A model generated the notes under the pieces. It was not told the DNA's origin, searched no databases, and worked only from the letters and a program-made list of their open reading frames with translations. A program made the position numbers and the translations under genes. 64,000 bases of DNA from Candolleomyces eurysporus (Eukaryota > Basidiomycota > Agaricomycetes > Agaricales > Psathyrellaceae), in contig JANBPK010001050.1 in assembly GCA_027579435.1 (NCBI GenBank), forward strand, positions 48,537 through 112,536. The letters run 5' to 3'. Below are positions 33,749-45,745 of this stretch, piece after piece. The stretch's first letter is position 1; each line of letters opens with the position of its first letter.

Positions 33749-36700
33749 GCTGAACCTCTGGCTATCGTTTGGCGGAGGGAACTAGTGGGGAAGGAAGCGG
33801 GGCCGGACTTCATGGCATTCCACCTTTTAAGGAATTCCATGCTGCGATGACGATTTTGGTATGCCTCGTTTTGAATTCAAATGGGCGGTCCGATTATTGA
33901 CCGTACAGGGCGCATAAACGGAGTCCAGGCCGAAATGCACTCAATCCGGTAAATCAACAACGCCGCTGGCCAGCGCTGACTCGGGCACGTTGACGTCTGT
34001 CAGGGTCAATAAAACCGTGTCCTTGGCGGAGGAATGAGTGAGCACCAATTTCACTTGCATGGATAGTCCGTACACCTTCCAGGAGCGTTAGTATTGGCTT
34101 GCGATGCAATCGGTTTTCCAAGCCCAACGAAGGGAGGTGGACCGGCGAAAGAACCCAGCATTTGATCATCAGCACACCGTCTGTCTCGAAATGGCGCGCA
34201 TCAGGTGGGCTTAAGACCCGATATGTGCCCTCGAGGGAGTGGCAAGACACGCTGGATAAGGCAGCAATGAAACGAGATCAAGATAGGCGCTGACAGATCG
34301 ATCGACAAACCAATTCAATATTGGCCACAGAGTTGTCCCCAGTGAGCAGGGTCCTGGCTATGGCATTGTCATGCACTCTTCTTGCCGAAGCACGGTCGGG
34401 AGACCTCGACGGGGCAGCTTGAACGGATCCATGGACAGTGGAAGGAAGCTGTCAGAAGGGAATCCCAGGAAGCGATTCTTTTCTCATCCCTCATTGCTCA
34501 ATTAAGCAACGCCAGAGATATGGCTTGACGGGCCCAGAGAATGCCATAAGATTCTGAAGGTCACAGCGTCAGAGCCCCGGAGCGCAATCATGATGAACTT
34601 ACAGCACATACCTCCTTGTTCCTGACATATTGGATGCGACTGCTTGTTAGACAGTTTCATGAGAGGATGCCTCGAGTGCCAGCGCGTCAAGCAGGCCTTT
34701 CTCAGGTCAGACCAAGTGCCGCCATAAATCCGTCAAAAGGGTGGTGGCGCCGGGAGGCATTCCATGGAATTGTTATCTACATTTTCAATGACTGGAAGTC
34801 GATCGAGGCTGTTTTTGAGGTGATGCTCAGGTGCAAGATGGAAACGGGAATCCAGAGCACATTGCAGAAGGTTTGCTTGTGTTTATTCTCCGGGAGCTCG
34901 GCATAGTCGGCACAGAGCTCGCCTCCGAGGCGCTCGATGCCCTTTGAACCGTCGTTCACGTTCCAAGGCAAAGCTTACAAGGGACTCTGACCGGGCCTAC
35001 TTGATTGAAAGAGCAGAAATATAAAGGTCGGACTCAGAAGGATGTAGTCGACTAGTGAACCAAGTCCTATTTCAACTGAGGAATTTAGCGCTAGGACAAT
35101 GGAGTAATCCCATTGCGGGAGTACCAATCCCCCAAGGTAGACGAGAGTCTCGTTGCAGATCTTCCAGTCCATTGGAATCCCAGTCTTGAGTCTGCCAATG
35201 TCGCTAGGCGCCTCAGGCTGCCTCGTGTGTCGTATAGGGCTAAATTGGGCACGAGAAAGAAGAGAAGAGAAGACGAGCGGGCCTTCGTGATCCGACGTTC
35301 ATGGTTCAACTCAATTCGTGAAGCTTCGAAAGACCCGTCATTCTTTTCGCTCAGCCTCGAAGATTATATTGTAACCATCACTACGAGGGGGAAATGACAC
35401 GGAGGACGCCTATTAGTGGTTTGCGTGGGCAACGACGAGATGTGTCCATCACGAAGACCAGGAATCTACCTCTCTACCGTCAAGCCAATCTGCCAGTGCC
35501 ACCCAGTGATATATCATATTTCCAAAACATAGCGACGGCGATGGAGCGATGGAGAAAGTGGGCACCACCAGTCAAACTTTCCGATGAGCGGCTCAATACA
35601 CCACCGAACTCGACGNAAAAAAACGTGGGACAAGGACTCCGGAGAAACCTGGATAAATGAGAAGCTTTGAAGAACCTTATCTCAATCTCAGAGCTTCTAC
35701 TTCTGAGGTCTTCTCAGCTGTTAGTGAGTTAGACTTCGTTTGCCCATGTGGGCGCCAATAGTACTACTTCTAGAGGATCTTGAGAGTCGCAAAAGAGCCA
35801 TCGTCCCTCCAGAGCGGATAAAACAAATGCCTCGCAAAATTTTATATCAGCGACGAAGCCAGTATAATCGAAATCACCGCAGTGATCCCTGACGCAGATA
35901 GTTAACAAGCAATTCTAGCTTCTTCTTTGACCCACATGCACAAACTACGAGACGCAGGAAAAGATTATTCTAGGTAAATTTTTAGCCCAACCATAGGTGT
36001 CTGAGTCCAAATAGGCCAGATAGTGCTTGGCCAATAGACCTGGAACGCCGCCGCATACCCATTCGTGTTAAAATTACGCGCCTCCTTCTGATGGTTTAGT
36101 CGCCGCCTTCAAACACTTCTCGCTAGATCACCCCGTAAATCCAAAGAGGATGTTACGAAAGATATCGATGGGCTTGACTGTTCCACCACATAGGAAAGTT
36201 TCCGCTTAGTACATCCGCCACCAGCATTTTCATCATTCCACCAAATTCTCGGCCGCTCCAAAGTGCAAAGAACTGTTTGTTGAGAAACGGTCTTGATGTC
36301 GTGATTGAACTCAAACTGGTACTTGTGAATCTACATCCGCATCCCACCAATGTCAAGGAGCATACGAATATCTCGGATTCGAGGTAAGTAAAAGGGAATG
36401 TGCAAGCTTTTTGGCATTCCAGGTCCGACTTGGGTGGGTCAGCATACCGAAGGGGCTAGTTGTTAGCTGCAAGTGTCACCTTTCCGAGTAACCCAATCAT
36501 GTTTGGATGCGTTCACCGCATCTTGGGGTAGTAAAAACCCAACGTAATGATCCACCACATTGAGGGTCCGCGGTCATAGGGTCGGTGCTTTCGAGAGGAG
36601 GCAATACACAGCATTTCAATCCCAGAGAGATAAGAGAAAATGAGGTAATTCGTGATTCCCCCCAAAATACCAAGATTAAGTTATAATACATCGGCAGTCA

Positions 36701-37514
36701 AGTACACAACTCATAATAAACCCCTGTCTTGCAGTACTTCAGGGAATACAATATTAATGGATCAGGGTCCAAGTAACATTCAGGTCCGACTCGAGGCACA
36801 CACTTCCGTCTTGCCAAGCGGGCGCTCGCTCAAGTTGTCAAAGTCTATGGCTAATTGCGGAAGATCACGTTGAACAAACGCCGCGAGGTGCCTATTGAGA
36901 GGGCCGGAAGAATTAATAGATAGGTGTGTCAGATTGCGTGGTGCCCGGACAACCATTCCGGGAACCCCATACAGAGCGCTAGGATGGATCTGCCAGACAA
37001 GAGCTCCAAGGAATCGTCGAGTAAACAGTAAACATTGGATTCAGAAAGCTTGTTTGAGTTACCTCCCCTCCTATTTTAGGTCCGAGGACGCAACCGAAAG
37101 CGCTGAAGACGGCGTGGTTCTGGTGCTGGATGGCATGGAGAACCTCAGGTTCTGCATTGCTGATGAGATAGAGGAGGTACGGAGCCCCTCACACGAGAAA
37201 GATCGTCAGACTAGACAAACCGCAAGGCAAAATAGGAAGGAGAGGCCTTTGCAAGAGACGGTGGCTTTCGACGTGCTAAGCAAGGAAAGACTCGGGACTA
37301 ACTTGAAGCGGACGATCCCGAAAGCGTAACAGCATGCTGACATCTTATCTTATCTCGGTTGCTCTCCATCTTATCTACAACTCTGTTTGGATTTCAGGTT
37401 TCGTCCGCACTCCCTGGCTCTCACTGGACGCTAAAGCCGCAAATGGCCCATCTAATGCCTAACCCAAGTAACAAGTACGAGTTCATTGATAGTATATACA
37501 AATTACGACTTGAG
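33749..37514. other. Gene-poor stretch
   Basis: About 3.8 kb with only short open frames on both strands, the longest 144 codons at 36895-37329, none with a recognisable motif or a plausible splice chain. Short hydrophobic stretches near 35000-35170 (minus) could be remnants of a membrane-protein gene, but the match is too weak to name. Confidence 0.4.
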
Positions 37515-37935
37515 AATAATGAATTTAGAGCAAAGTGACTCCACGTCGAACCCGAGCGTGCCCCAAGACGGCTTCGTGCCCCGAAAGATGCGGCGAAACT
37601 GTTTGATTCCAGCCGAGCAGGAATTGGAACCCGTCCAACATCAAGCCCTTCTCTCTCCACGGTCGAGACACCGTCAAGGGCAGTTTCTCTGCCATGGATA
37701 GAAGCCCTACAATGTCCTGTGCATCGGAGTTGCGTGGATCAGGATATCGGCGAGATAGTCGCCCCATCCTTACAAGTTCAGAAGCAGTCGGGTAAAGAAG
37801 GGAGACATTGGCAGGCCGTCTCTCTGGATGATCAGAGGAAGCTGGAGGTGATGGCTGCATGCTACCGCGAACGAGGACGTCGACTTTGCACAGCCGAGAT
37901 TGTTCGAGTTTGGGGGCTGGTAATAAAATCCCGAG
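37515..37935 (-). pseudogene. Relic of the double-NTase family (3' end)
   Basis: Minus-strand fragments in different frames match the C-terminal end of the tandem family: CKVDVLV, then DAQDIVGLLSMAEKLPLTVS followed by RPWREKGLMLDGFQ, then after a frame change KQFRRIFRGTKPSWGTLGFD ending in VE. The intact copies read DAQDIAGLLSLSENLPLT and TKP-W--LG(F/L)(D/E)VE at these places. No upstream parts remain, so this is a truncated and frameshifted copy at the left edge of the array. Confidence 0.75.
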
Positions 37936-38868
37936 TTCAAAATTGCAAAATAACACAATACTTGAAACCTGGAGACTTCGCATGGTGGAGGTTGAAGTGG
38001 GTCAGGCCATGGTTGGCCGATTGCTGCTTTATCAAGTCGCAATCGACACCCCACGAAACAGGTGATAAACCGAGGACGTCAGTACCCTGATCGTCCCTTT
38101 TTTGTGTAAGGCTAATATCACTTACAAAATGTGAGACTCGGGACTTACCCCAGGACCCTCACTATTGACATATAATTAGCACTCTGCGCTACTAAATATC
38201 GCACACTCGAATCCAAAATCCTCCGGAATCCTACAAAATTGGAACGGCTCCCGAGACGATATTCACCACTGCTGAATATTTGTCCCGTTTGGAAGCAGGA
38301 TGAAGCATTTCTGGTGTCGTATTCCCAGGCTGAAGTCTTGGAGGCTAGCGCCAGTGAGTCCGGGTAGCAGGTGTCGTAAAAATCTAGCTGGTAGATTGTA
38401 AATAAATAACTGAAAGAAAGCTCGAGCTGATTGGGAGATGGATTAGTTGCGGTCAAAAAAATGCCCTGTAATGGAAGCAACGCTTTCAGCTTCTGCCACC
38501 CAGGGGGTTGTCTGAAGCTTACAAACGGTGGTTCGCCCCGGACGGAGCACGAAGAAAGAATAGTGGCACATTGTAGGCGCTCCACGTTGTGTTAGTTCCT
38601 GATTAACCCCCGAGAAGAATGGATAAAGAGGCGTAGCGAAGTACAGCATATTGTGCGGTAGACATGCTGGAAAGCACGGCAAGCAGGGGCAGAGAATAGA
38701 AATACACTAATCATCGACAAACCCCGACCAAAACAGAAATTTTATAGTACAAAGAGAGTAAGTAGGACGTGATTGTGTACCCTGAATCATGCAGTCTCAT
38801 TTAGCAGCTCGGCTGATAAGAAGGGTCGTAGTAAGGTACAAACTACTGGGTGTGTCTTGCATGGAGTT
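37936..38868. other. Spacer in the NTase array
   Basis: Holds no convincing gene. The plus-strand and minus-strand frames here are short and unlike the family. The 3' flank of the 38869 gene lies at its right end. Confidence 0.4.
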
Positions 38869-40721
38869 TCATTCTACGTCGAGCCCGAGCGCGCTCCAAA
38901 TTGGCTTCGTCGCAGGAAATATCCGACAAAACTTCTTTACCCTAGCTGACGAGGCAGCTTGAAACTCGTCCGACATTAGATACCTCTCCCTCCACGGTCG
39001 AGAAGCCGTCAAGGGTAAGTTCTCTGACAGGGACAGAAGTCCCGCAATGTCTTGTGCATCGACGGCGTGTTTCTTGAAATTTTGTGGCTCGGAACTTTCG
39101 AGGTGATCACCCCAACCCTGCAGTTTTTGTAGTAATAAGGTTAGGAACGGAAGAAGCGGTAGGCCCTCCTTCCATGAGATATCTCTAGAGGTAAGACGGG
39201 GTAGGTGCATAGTACCGGGGAGATAAATGTCAACTTCGGACTTCCAGTTCTTTTGCAAAGCGACCATAGGATCTCCGTAGACACCGAACGAAAAGGTCAA
39301 AACATGATACGTGGCTCCCGGCGACCTTCCTGGCGTCAGTTTGAACATCCTTGGCCGCCTTTGCACTATCTGGTACTTGATCCACTCAGTGTCATGAGAA
39401 AATGAAGCAGGGGATAGAACGAGGACATCGAGGTCCTTCAAATCACGGGAGTGCGTCAGAACCAGACAAACGCAAGTTCCAAAATGGAAGACCCACCTCA
39501 GGAGATCGAGCATTTCCATAGAGCTGGCACGCGGTGCTGCCGAAGATCGCGCACTCGAGGTCAAGCTCTTGCAGTACCTTGACGACGACTCTTGCGAGGA
39601 ATTTCGCCATTGTAACCGCCGAGTTAACGTTCGCGACAGGTGCTGGTGCTGGGGGACCTGGAGTGAATATTGGAATTTGGTGATTATGATCGACAACAGA
39701 ACGGTCCGGATCCTTAGGAGTCGCCCCTGAAGTCAGGGCACTGGCGGTGGTTGATACTCGGGTCACTTGAATGGGGTCGATGCGTTCAAGCGACCCGAAT
39801 ACCAATGGAACGGCGTTGCCCTGAGCAGACTTGAAAAGTTTGGACGAGGATGGAGATTGGCGGTGCTCAATAAGAGGTTTTTGTACGGGTGGCTGGTCGC
39901 AATCCACCTGGGGAGCCTTTGATTTTTCTTCAACTGGGGCATTCACATCTGAGTCTCCATCTTCATCCTCGTCTTCATCCTCGTCTGGTGCCCGTGGCAA
40001 TGTCGACGGAGCAACTGTAAAGGTGAAAGGATCGATCCCACGGGAGATCCAGTCTGTCTTGGAGCCAGGTAGTTGTTCGATATGTCGCGCGATCTGGTGC
40101 AAGATCTCTGGGGACTGCCACATAGGCGACAGCTGTTGCAATGGGGTGCGATCACACGCAAGAAGTGTCTTGTGGATAAACTTTGCAACGGCTCTATTCA
40201 TTGGATTTGTGACGGTGGGATGAGTGATCATATGTTCCAGGAGGATAGCGTGAACCGGAAGGACTGGAGTGTTCGCAATGTAAACGACTTGGTTGAAATT
40301 TTCGAGTATGGTAGGAAAGGGACCACCCGATAGAATGAAGGACACCCGGCAGAATTTACCATTGGTTAGAGGATCCGCCGAGCCATACTTGAGGTAATGC
40401 CCCCAACCTCTCGTGAAACGGTTACCGCCACGGGATACTACGGCGATACAGAGATTTTCAATCGAAAGTGCACCCTTGTGCTTAACCACCACTTTAAGTC
40501 CCTGAAGAATCGATACGTTGAGGAAGGTCTACACGACGGCGCAATGTTCGATCGAGGCTTACCTTCGGGCCCACCGTGTTCCGATGGAGCGCCAGCGCGG
40601 CTTTGTCAGTAAGGGCTGCTTGAATTCCTAGATCGCAAAGAATCCGGAAGATAGCTGCCTCAGCATTTCTTCGAAGCAGCTCTTTGACCTGCTGCTTGCT
40701 CAGAGAGTTTCCACCGTTCAT
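38869..40721 (-). CDS. Double-NTase family protein, copy 3
   Basis: Three exons: complement of 38869-39435, 39497-40501, 40563-40721; 576 residues, both introns in phase 0. The C-terminal half holds the nucleotidyltransferase motif GSTACQLYGNARSPE-DLDVLVL with both Asp of the DxD present, then YHVLTFSFG, SEVDIYLPGTMHLPRL, PLLPFLTLLLQKLQGWGDH and KKHAVDAQDIAGLLSL. The N-terminal half (LCDLGIQAALTDKAALALH, GLKVVVKHKG, CRVSFILSGGPFP, TPVLPVHAILLEHM) follows the same layout without the GS and DxD residues. The linker is Pro/Asp-rich with an acidic run (DEDEDEDEDGD). The function is unknown; nucleotide transfer is possible for the second domain. It lies in tandem with copies at 41778 and 43898. 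Confidence 0.85.
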
Positions 40722-41777
40722 GGTGAAGTATGGGACGACCAGAAGTGAAAGTGAAAGAAAGGGAAAGACACAAATGGAAGATCTCGCTTGTAGGGGAAGA
40801 ATGTAGCGAGAGGGATCAGGGATCAGCGTCTTCAAGGTCTGGCGTGAGCGGGAAGACAGCACGTGATCAACTCTTTCCTCGCCAGTCCCTCAAGAGGCCG
40901 CCTCAAGACAGCAAGAATTCGTCGTTGATTTTTATTGTGGCATGCATACCTTGTGATCCAACACTCATCGAGAAAAAAAACCTGTCGCCAATACCTACGG
41001 TGCGCCACCAGTAACGGGTGTCTGGATTACCCCGACCACATCCAGCTAGTCTTGGAAAGTCAGACCACCAAGAAATACTTGCTGGGCGACGCCAATCGAG
41101 CATACTAGGAACTGGGAGTACGGTAGCCTTTGGCTCGACTGGATAACGGCTTGCGGTGCTCGAAAGCTGATGATAGACAAGGGTGCAGACAGGAAAATGA
41201 ACGATGGTGCGTACCGTACAAAGTCATTCTGAGCCTCTCTAAGTGGTTTACTGTGATTTCAAGGAGTTCATGGGCTTTTTTCGAAGCGGGCTCATGCGAT
41301 TTCGAAGGAGCTTTGCAAGCTTCTCAAAGTGGTCTCATGTGGATTCAGAGGGAGCTTGACAGGGCTCTCAGAGCGGTCCATGCGATTTCAACAAGGAGCT
41401 TAGAAGCTTTCTAGAGCGGTTCCTACAACTGCGTGCTTCCCAGATAGATATACATATATTCTCTCAGATGGAACCTTCAAAACTTTGAAAGCGGTTCTCT
41501 GATTTCTTCCGGAAGAAGTATCCAAGACAATTGAAGCAGTATCCATGAGCTTAAGGGTCTTACAAGTTTCTGCAAAGTGTTTCGAGCGCTGTCAGAAGGA
41601 CTCGGAAATGAAGGAATAATTGTAGCGAAGTACAGACGAGTGCACAGCAGACATGCCGAAAAGTACGGTAAGCAGAGCACGGAATAGGAATGTGCTACTT
41701 AGCTATCGATAAACCCTAACCAAACCAAAATGCAACACAAAGGGAGTAAGAAGTAGGACACAATTGTATATGAAGTC
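40722..41777. other. Spacer in the NTase array
   Basis: Promoter side of copy 3 and 3' flank of copy 2. It holds the 43-45-bp repeats at 41237-41425 and no coding frame. Confidence 0.5.
41237..41425. repeat. Imperfect 43-45-bp tandem repeats
   Basis: About four diverged units share the pattern agcggt-tcatgcgatttc, aaggagctt, caagcttctca. Unit starts at 41284 and 41327 are 43 bp apart; the next unit is about 45 bp. Weaker similar words continue to about 41600. The array lies between two paralogues. Confidence 0.7.
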
Positions 41778-43465
41778 TCATTCCACGTCAAACCCTAACA
41801 TGCGCCAAGATGGCTTGGTTGCAGAGAAAATACGACAAAATCTCTTGACTCTAACAAACGATGTGACCTGGAATGTGTCTGACATCAGACTTTTCTCCCT
41901 CCATGGTCGCAAAGACGTCATGGGCAAGCTCTCCAACAGAGACAGAAGTTCCACAATGTCTTGAGCGTCAATTGGATGTTTCTTGAACTTGTGCGACTCA
42001 GAGCTCTCGAGGTGGTCTCCCCATCCCTGTAGCTTCTGTACCAACAGGGTGAGGTATGGGACTACGGGCAAGCTTTCCCTCCAGACGATGTCGGAGGACG
42101 TTAGGCGGGGTAGATCCATGATCCCTGGGAGAAGGATGTCGATTTTGCACTCTCTTGCTCCCGAAAACACCGATGGAACCGGGATGCCATACCCGAATTT
42201 GTAGAATAAGACGCGGTATGTCGCACCCGGCGTCTTCCCCGGCCTTAGAGCGAAATGGGCGGGGTATCTGTTGACGATCTGCTGCTTGATCCACTCTTGA
42301 TCTTGATGAAATGGCTCGGGGGGTAGCACGAGAATATCGAGGTCCTAGAAATAATGTTATCAAATCCAATATTATACGACACTCAGAACTGAATGACATA
42401 CTCCAGGAGTTCGATTGTTTCCGTACAGTTGGCATGCAGTGCTCCCAAATATCGCGCTGTCGAAACCAAGAGCACTCAGTGCCGAGACGACGACCTTCGC
42501 GACGAGACTGACGACTACGCGATTGTTCTCAGGCACTGTAGGCGCAGTTTCCATGACCCCTGGGGATAAGCCATGATCGGTAGCTGGTATCGGATTTTGT
42601 GCTGGAAGGAGGCTAATATCGGTTGTTGGAGAAGGGGATTCGTCTTCGACGGATGTTTTGGGAGCCCGTGCGGTGATCTGGCTCAACGGGGGACCGGTCG
42701 TTATCGTACCGGGACCAGCTGCTCGAAAGATATGGGGATTGACTCCCAGTTTAATCCATTGACTTGGGTTCCTTCCCGGCTTCTGCAAGACGAGCAGCTT
42801 TATTGCATCTAGCACTCTTCGTGAGTTCCACTGAGGGGAGAGTTGCTCCGAGACGACATCGCCAATGGCATCCAGACAGTCTTGTACTAAGGCTACGGAC
42901 ACTTCGCGACGTTTTGCAGGGTCGGACTCTGACATGAGAAGGACTTGTTGGAGAAGGATTGCGTGAACGGGCATCACTGGGATTCCTTGAATGCAGAGAA
43001 CCTCGTCAAAGTCCTCCAAAATGATGGGAAAAGGATCACCCGACAGAGCAAACTCGACCCGACATTTCTTGCGGTCCATGGAAGGGTCCATTGGGTCGTA
43101 TTCCAACCCCAAAACGCCATTCTTCGCTTTGTTTGAGAAACGATACCCGTTGGGGTGGGCTACTACTTTGTTGCAAATATCCTCGGTACCCATCGCAAGT
43201 TCAGCTTCGTACTTCACAACGACCTTGATTTCCTGGATCAGCAGAATAGATCCATCACGATTACTGTCCACATCTTTTCAAGGCGATGAGAGTCTGTACT
43301 TACCCTCAGACCCTTCGGAGCGTTCTGATGGAGGGATAAGGCGCCTTCATGTGCGAGTGCTGCCTCAACACCGAGATCGGCCAGGACGTGAAAGAGATCC
43401 ACCGACGCTTTGTATCTGAGTAAAGCGTTGAATTGTCCAGTAACCTTTCGCTTTTGGTCGCTCAT
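41778..43465 (-). CDS. Double-NTase family protein, copy 2
   Basis: Three exons: complement of 41778-42344, 42402-43232, 43304-43465; 519 residues, both introns in phase 0 at the positions seen in the other copies. The C-terminal domain has GSTACQLYGNNRTPG-DLDILVLP with the DxD pair, TYRVLFYKFG, CKIDILLPGIMDLPRL, LPVVPYLTLLVQKLQGWGDH and DAQDIVELLSL. The N-terminal domain (LADLGVEAALAHEGALSLHQ, EIKVVVKYEA, CRVEFALSGDPFPIILEDFD, VMPVHAILLQQVL) has the same order of strands but no GS or DxD. The linker is shorter than in copies 1 and 3. The last exon is exactly as long as in copy 3 (567 nt). No frame damage is visible, so the gene is probably functional, role unknown. Confidence 0.87.
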
Positions 43466-43897
43466 GGTGAAACGACTGGGAACAACCAGGAGCGAAAGAA
43501 AGGTGGAGAGATGCGCCTCGTGTCAAATCGCCAGGGAGTGATGTTTACTCGGCCACGAGGCTGGTATTCACGGATAATTCCCCGCAGCTACCACCTGACT
43601 CTATCCAGCGCCCACAATAGGACGAGTGCCCAACCAAGGCTGTGATTGCACTTGTAGCATTTTGACGACAAACGCGTTTCCGATGCTCCGGAGCAGAGAA
43701 ACGATTCGGCAACGGGGCAGAGAAGGCTCGTAGTGAATCGTAGTAAAATTACAGACTCTCGTGCAGAAGACATGCTACAACACACGTTCATTCTAATTAT
43801 GATGGAGGCAGAGAATGTCAAGGGTACAAGTTCACGAGCCACCGAAGAACCTTCAAATGCCGCAACAGAAGTGGGAAGGTGTGTTATGAGTGAAGTT
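43466..43897. other. Spacer in the NTase array
   Basis: 432 bp between copies 2 and 1, promoter side of copy 2. No element recognised. Confidence 0.5.
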
Positions 43898-45745
43898 TCA
43901 TTCCACCTCGAAACCGAGCACGCCCCAAGTTGGCTTTGTCACAGGAAATGTCCGACAAAATTTCTTGATCCTATCCGACGAGGCAGCTTGAAACTCGTCC
44001 GATATCAAGGCCCTCTCCCTCCACGGTCGAGACACCGACAAAGGTAGGTTTTCCGACAGAGACAGGAGTCCCGCAATGTCTTGTGCGTCGACGGCATGCT
44101 TCTTATGCTTGTGTAGCTCGGAGCTTTCCAGGTGATCGCCCCAGCCCTGTAGCTTTTGTAGCAATAAGGTGAGGAATGGAACTACCGGCAGGCCTTCCTT
44201 CCAGACTATGTCGTTCGAAGTAAGACGGGGGAGGTGCATTATACCCGGAAGTAGGATATCGACTTTGGACGTTCTCCCTTGGCGATGATTCATCCTGGAT
44301 GAAATGGATGGTCTTGATACTATTGGGTTTCCGTAACCGCTGAGTGTGAAGAACAGCACATGATAGGTGGCCCCTGGTGACTTTCCTGGAGTCAGTTTGA
44401 ATAAATTGGGGCGCTTTTTGACCAGTTGGAACTTGATCCACTCTGCATCTCCAGAAAATGAAGCATCGGGCAGTATGAGGACGTCGAGATCCTTCAAGAG
44501 TTCCATGAAATCAGAACGAGATGAGCAAGAGTTTGAATGTACAAGACTTACCCCCGGAACTCGAGTGCTTCCATACAGTTGGCACGCAGTGCTGCCAAAG
44601 ATCGCACATTCGAGGTCAAGTTCCTGCAATACACCTATCACGACCCTTGCGATGAATTTCGACACCGTAAGATCCAACTTGATGTTGCGAGCGGGTACTG
44701 CTCGAGTAGCTGCGGCGTTTATTGGAGTTTGCCGATTATTGTCAACACTGGCAGCAGGAGGGACCAGATTTCTCGGAGCAGATCCTGGGGTTCGTGTACT
44801 AGGAAGAGTTGGAGCCTGGGTTGCTTCAATGTGGTCGATATGAAGAGCAGTATTTACTTGAGGGAGAGGTCGGGATAAGAATGACGTTGGGCCATACCGT
44901 CCAACCAAAGGCACAGTTCCTATGTATATCGTCCCTCGAAAGGGAGGTTGACTCCGATCCACCTGACGTACCTCCAATGTCCCTTCAGGAGGACCTGGTA
45001 GGACACCAGTGCGTATTTCTACCTGTTGGTCAATAGGAGTTGCAAGGTTGAAGATCTCAGGGTCGACCCCAAGAAGAACCCATTGCTCCTTGGCGTGAGG
45101 CATTTCCATGACGTGTCGCCGAATCCCGAGTATTGCTTGAGAAGAGCTCCAAAGTGCGGAGAACTGGCTCAGTTGAATCCGACCGACAGCGTCCAGGCAC
45201 TGCTGGATAAAGCGTGCAGTACTTTTTACAGCCGACCCGTCGAGCCATGCGCGATCGAGAACTTCCGCAAGAAGGATCGCGTGCATTGGAAGAGCTGGAG
45301 TCGAATCGATGTACACCACATCGTCGAAGCTTTCTAAAACCCTTGGGAACTGTCCACCTGACAGGGTGAAACACACTTTGCACTTGAGTTTCTTCATCCT
45401 CGAATCCTCCACGGAGTAACTCAGCCGGTCGAGACCAGTTTGGCGAAAGAGAGGATCACGGCGGATCACCTCCTCCAGAACGTTTTGGAGGACAACCCCA
45501 GGTTCAAAGGCAATTACAACCCTGAGCTTCAAAATGCGTATCCGTTCACACATTGCTTCAGGAATCCAAATATTTGGAGAGCTCACCCTAGGATCGGCGT
45601 AAAAATTGTCTTGATGAAGCGCAGCTGCGCCCTTGTGAGTGAGTGCAGCGCGAACACCCAAATCCATCAGAATCGGGAAGAGAGCCGTTGAGGCACGGTT
45701 TCGGACCCATGCGTTTGGAAGTTGGGGGTTGTTCTTGCCGTTCAT
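43898..45745 (-). CDS. Double-NTase family protein, copy 1
   Basis: Three exons: complement of 43898-44491, 44552-45526, 45587-45745; 575 residues. Both introns are 60 nt, without in-frame stops, so the gene also reads as one 615-codon frame; comparison with copies 2 and 3 shows that the 20-codon segments after DPR and after RVPG are introns. The C-terminal domain has GSTACQLYGSTRVPG (364-378) followed by DLDVLIL, a canonical GS-x(n)-DxD nucleotidyltransferase site, then YHVLFFTLSG, SKVDILLPGIMHLPRL, LPVVPFLTLLLQKLQGWGDH and HKKHAVDAQDIAGLLSL. The N-terminal domain (MDLGVRAALTHKGAAALHQ, LRVVIAF, CKVCFTLSGGQFP, ALPMHAILLAEVL) repeats this plan without catalytic residues. The ~180-residue linker is Pro/Thr-rich. 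It is the longest and apparently best-preserved copy; cellular role unknown. Confidence 0.87.
   Translation of the reverse strand: MNGKNNPQLPNAWVRNRASTALFPILMDLGVRAALTHKGAAALHQDNFYADPRVSSPNIWIPEAMCERIRILKLRVVIAFEPGVVLQNVLEEVIRRDPLFRQTGLDRLSYSVEDSRMKKLKCKVCFTLSGGQFPRVLESFDDVVYIDSTPALPMHAILLAEVLDRAWLDGSAVKSTARFIQQCLDAVGRIQLSQFSALWSSSQAILGIRRHVMEMPHAKEQWVLLGVDPEIFNLATPIDQQVEIRTGVLPGPPEGTLEVRQVDRSQPPFRGTIYIGTVPLVGRYGPTSFLSRPLPQVNTALHIDHIEATQAPTLPSTRTPGSAPRNLVPPAASVDNNRQTPINAAATRAVPARNIKLDLTVSKFIARVVIGVLQELDLECAIFGSTACQLYGSTRVPGVSLVHSNSCSSRSDFMELLKDLDVLILPDASFSGDAEWIKFQLVKKRPNLFKLTPGKSPGATYHVLFFTLSGYGNPIVSRPSISSRMNHRQGRTSKVDILLPGIMHLPRLTSNDIVWKEGLPVVPFLTLLLQKLQGWGDHLESSELHKHKKHAVDAQDIAGLLSLSENLPLSVSRPWRERALISDEFQAASSDRIKKFCRTFPVTKPTWGVLGFEVE

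Noticed and set aside
35394..35660. Possible 88-residue gene on the plus strand
   Set aside because: Isolated frame containing an N beside an A run, no partner exon, no motif.
36895..37329. Possible 144-residue gene on the plus strand
   Set aside because: Charged, low-complexity translation without motif; the opposite strand shows equally long open stretches, so chance is likely.
43898..45745. A single-exon 615-residue protein
   Set aside because: Comparison with copies 2 and 3 shows two in-frame 60-nt introns with canonical GT and AG ends; the mature protein is 575 residues.
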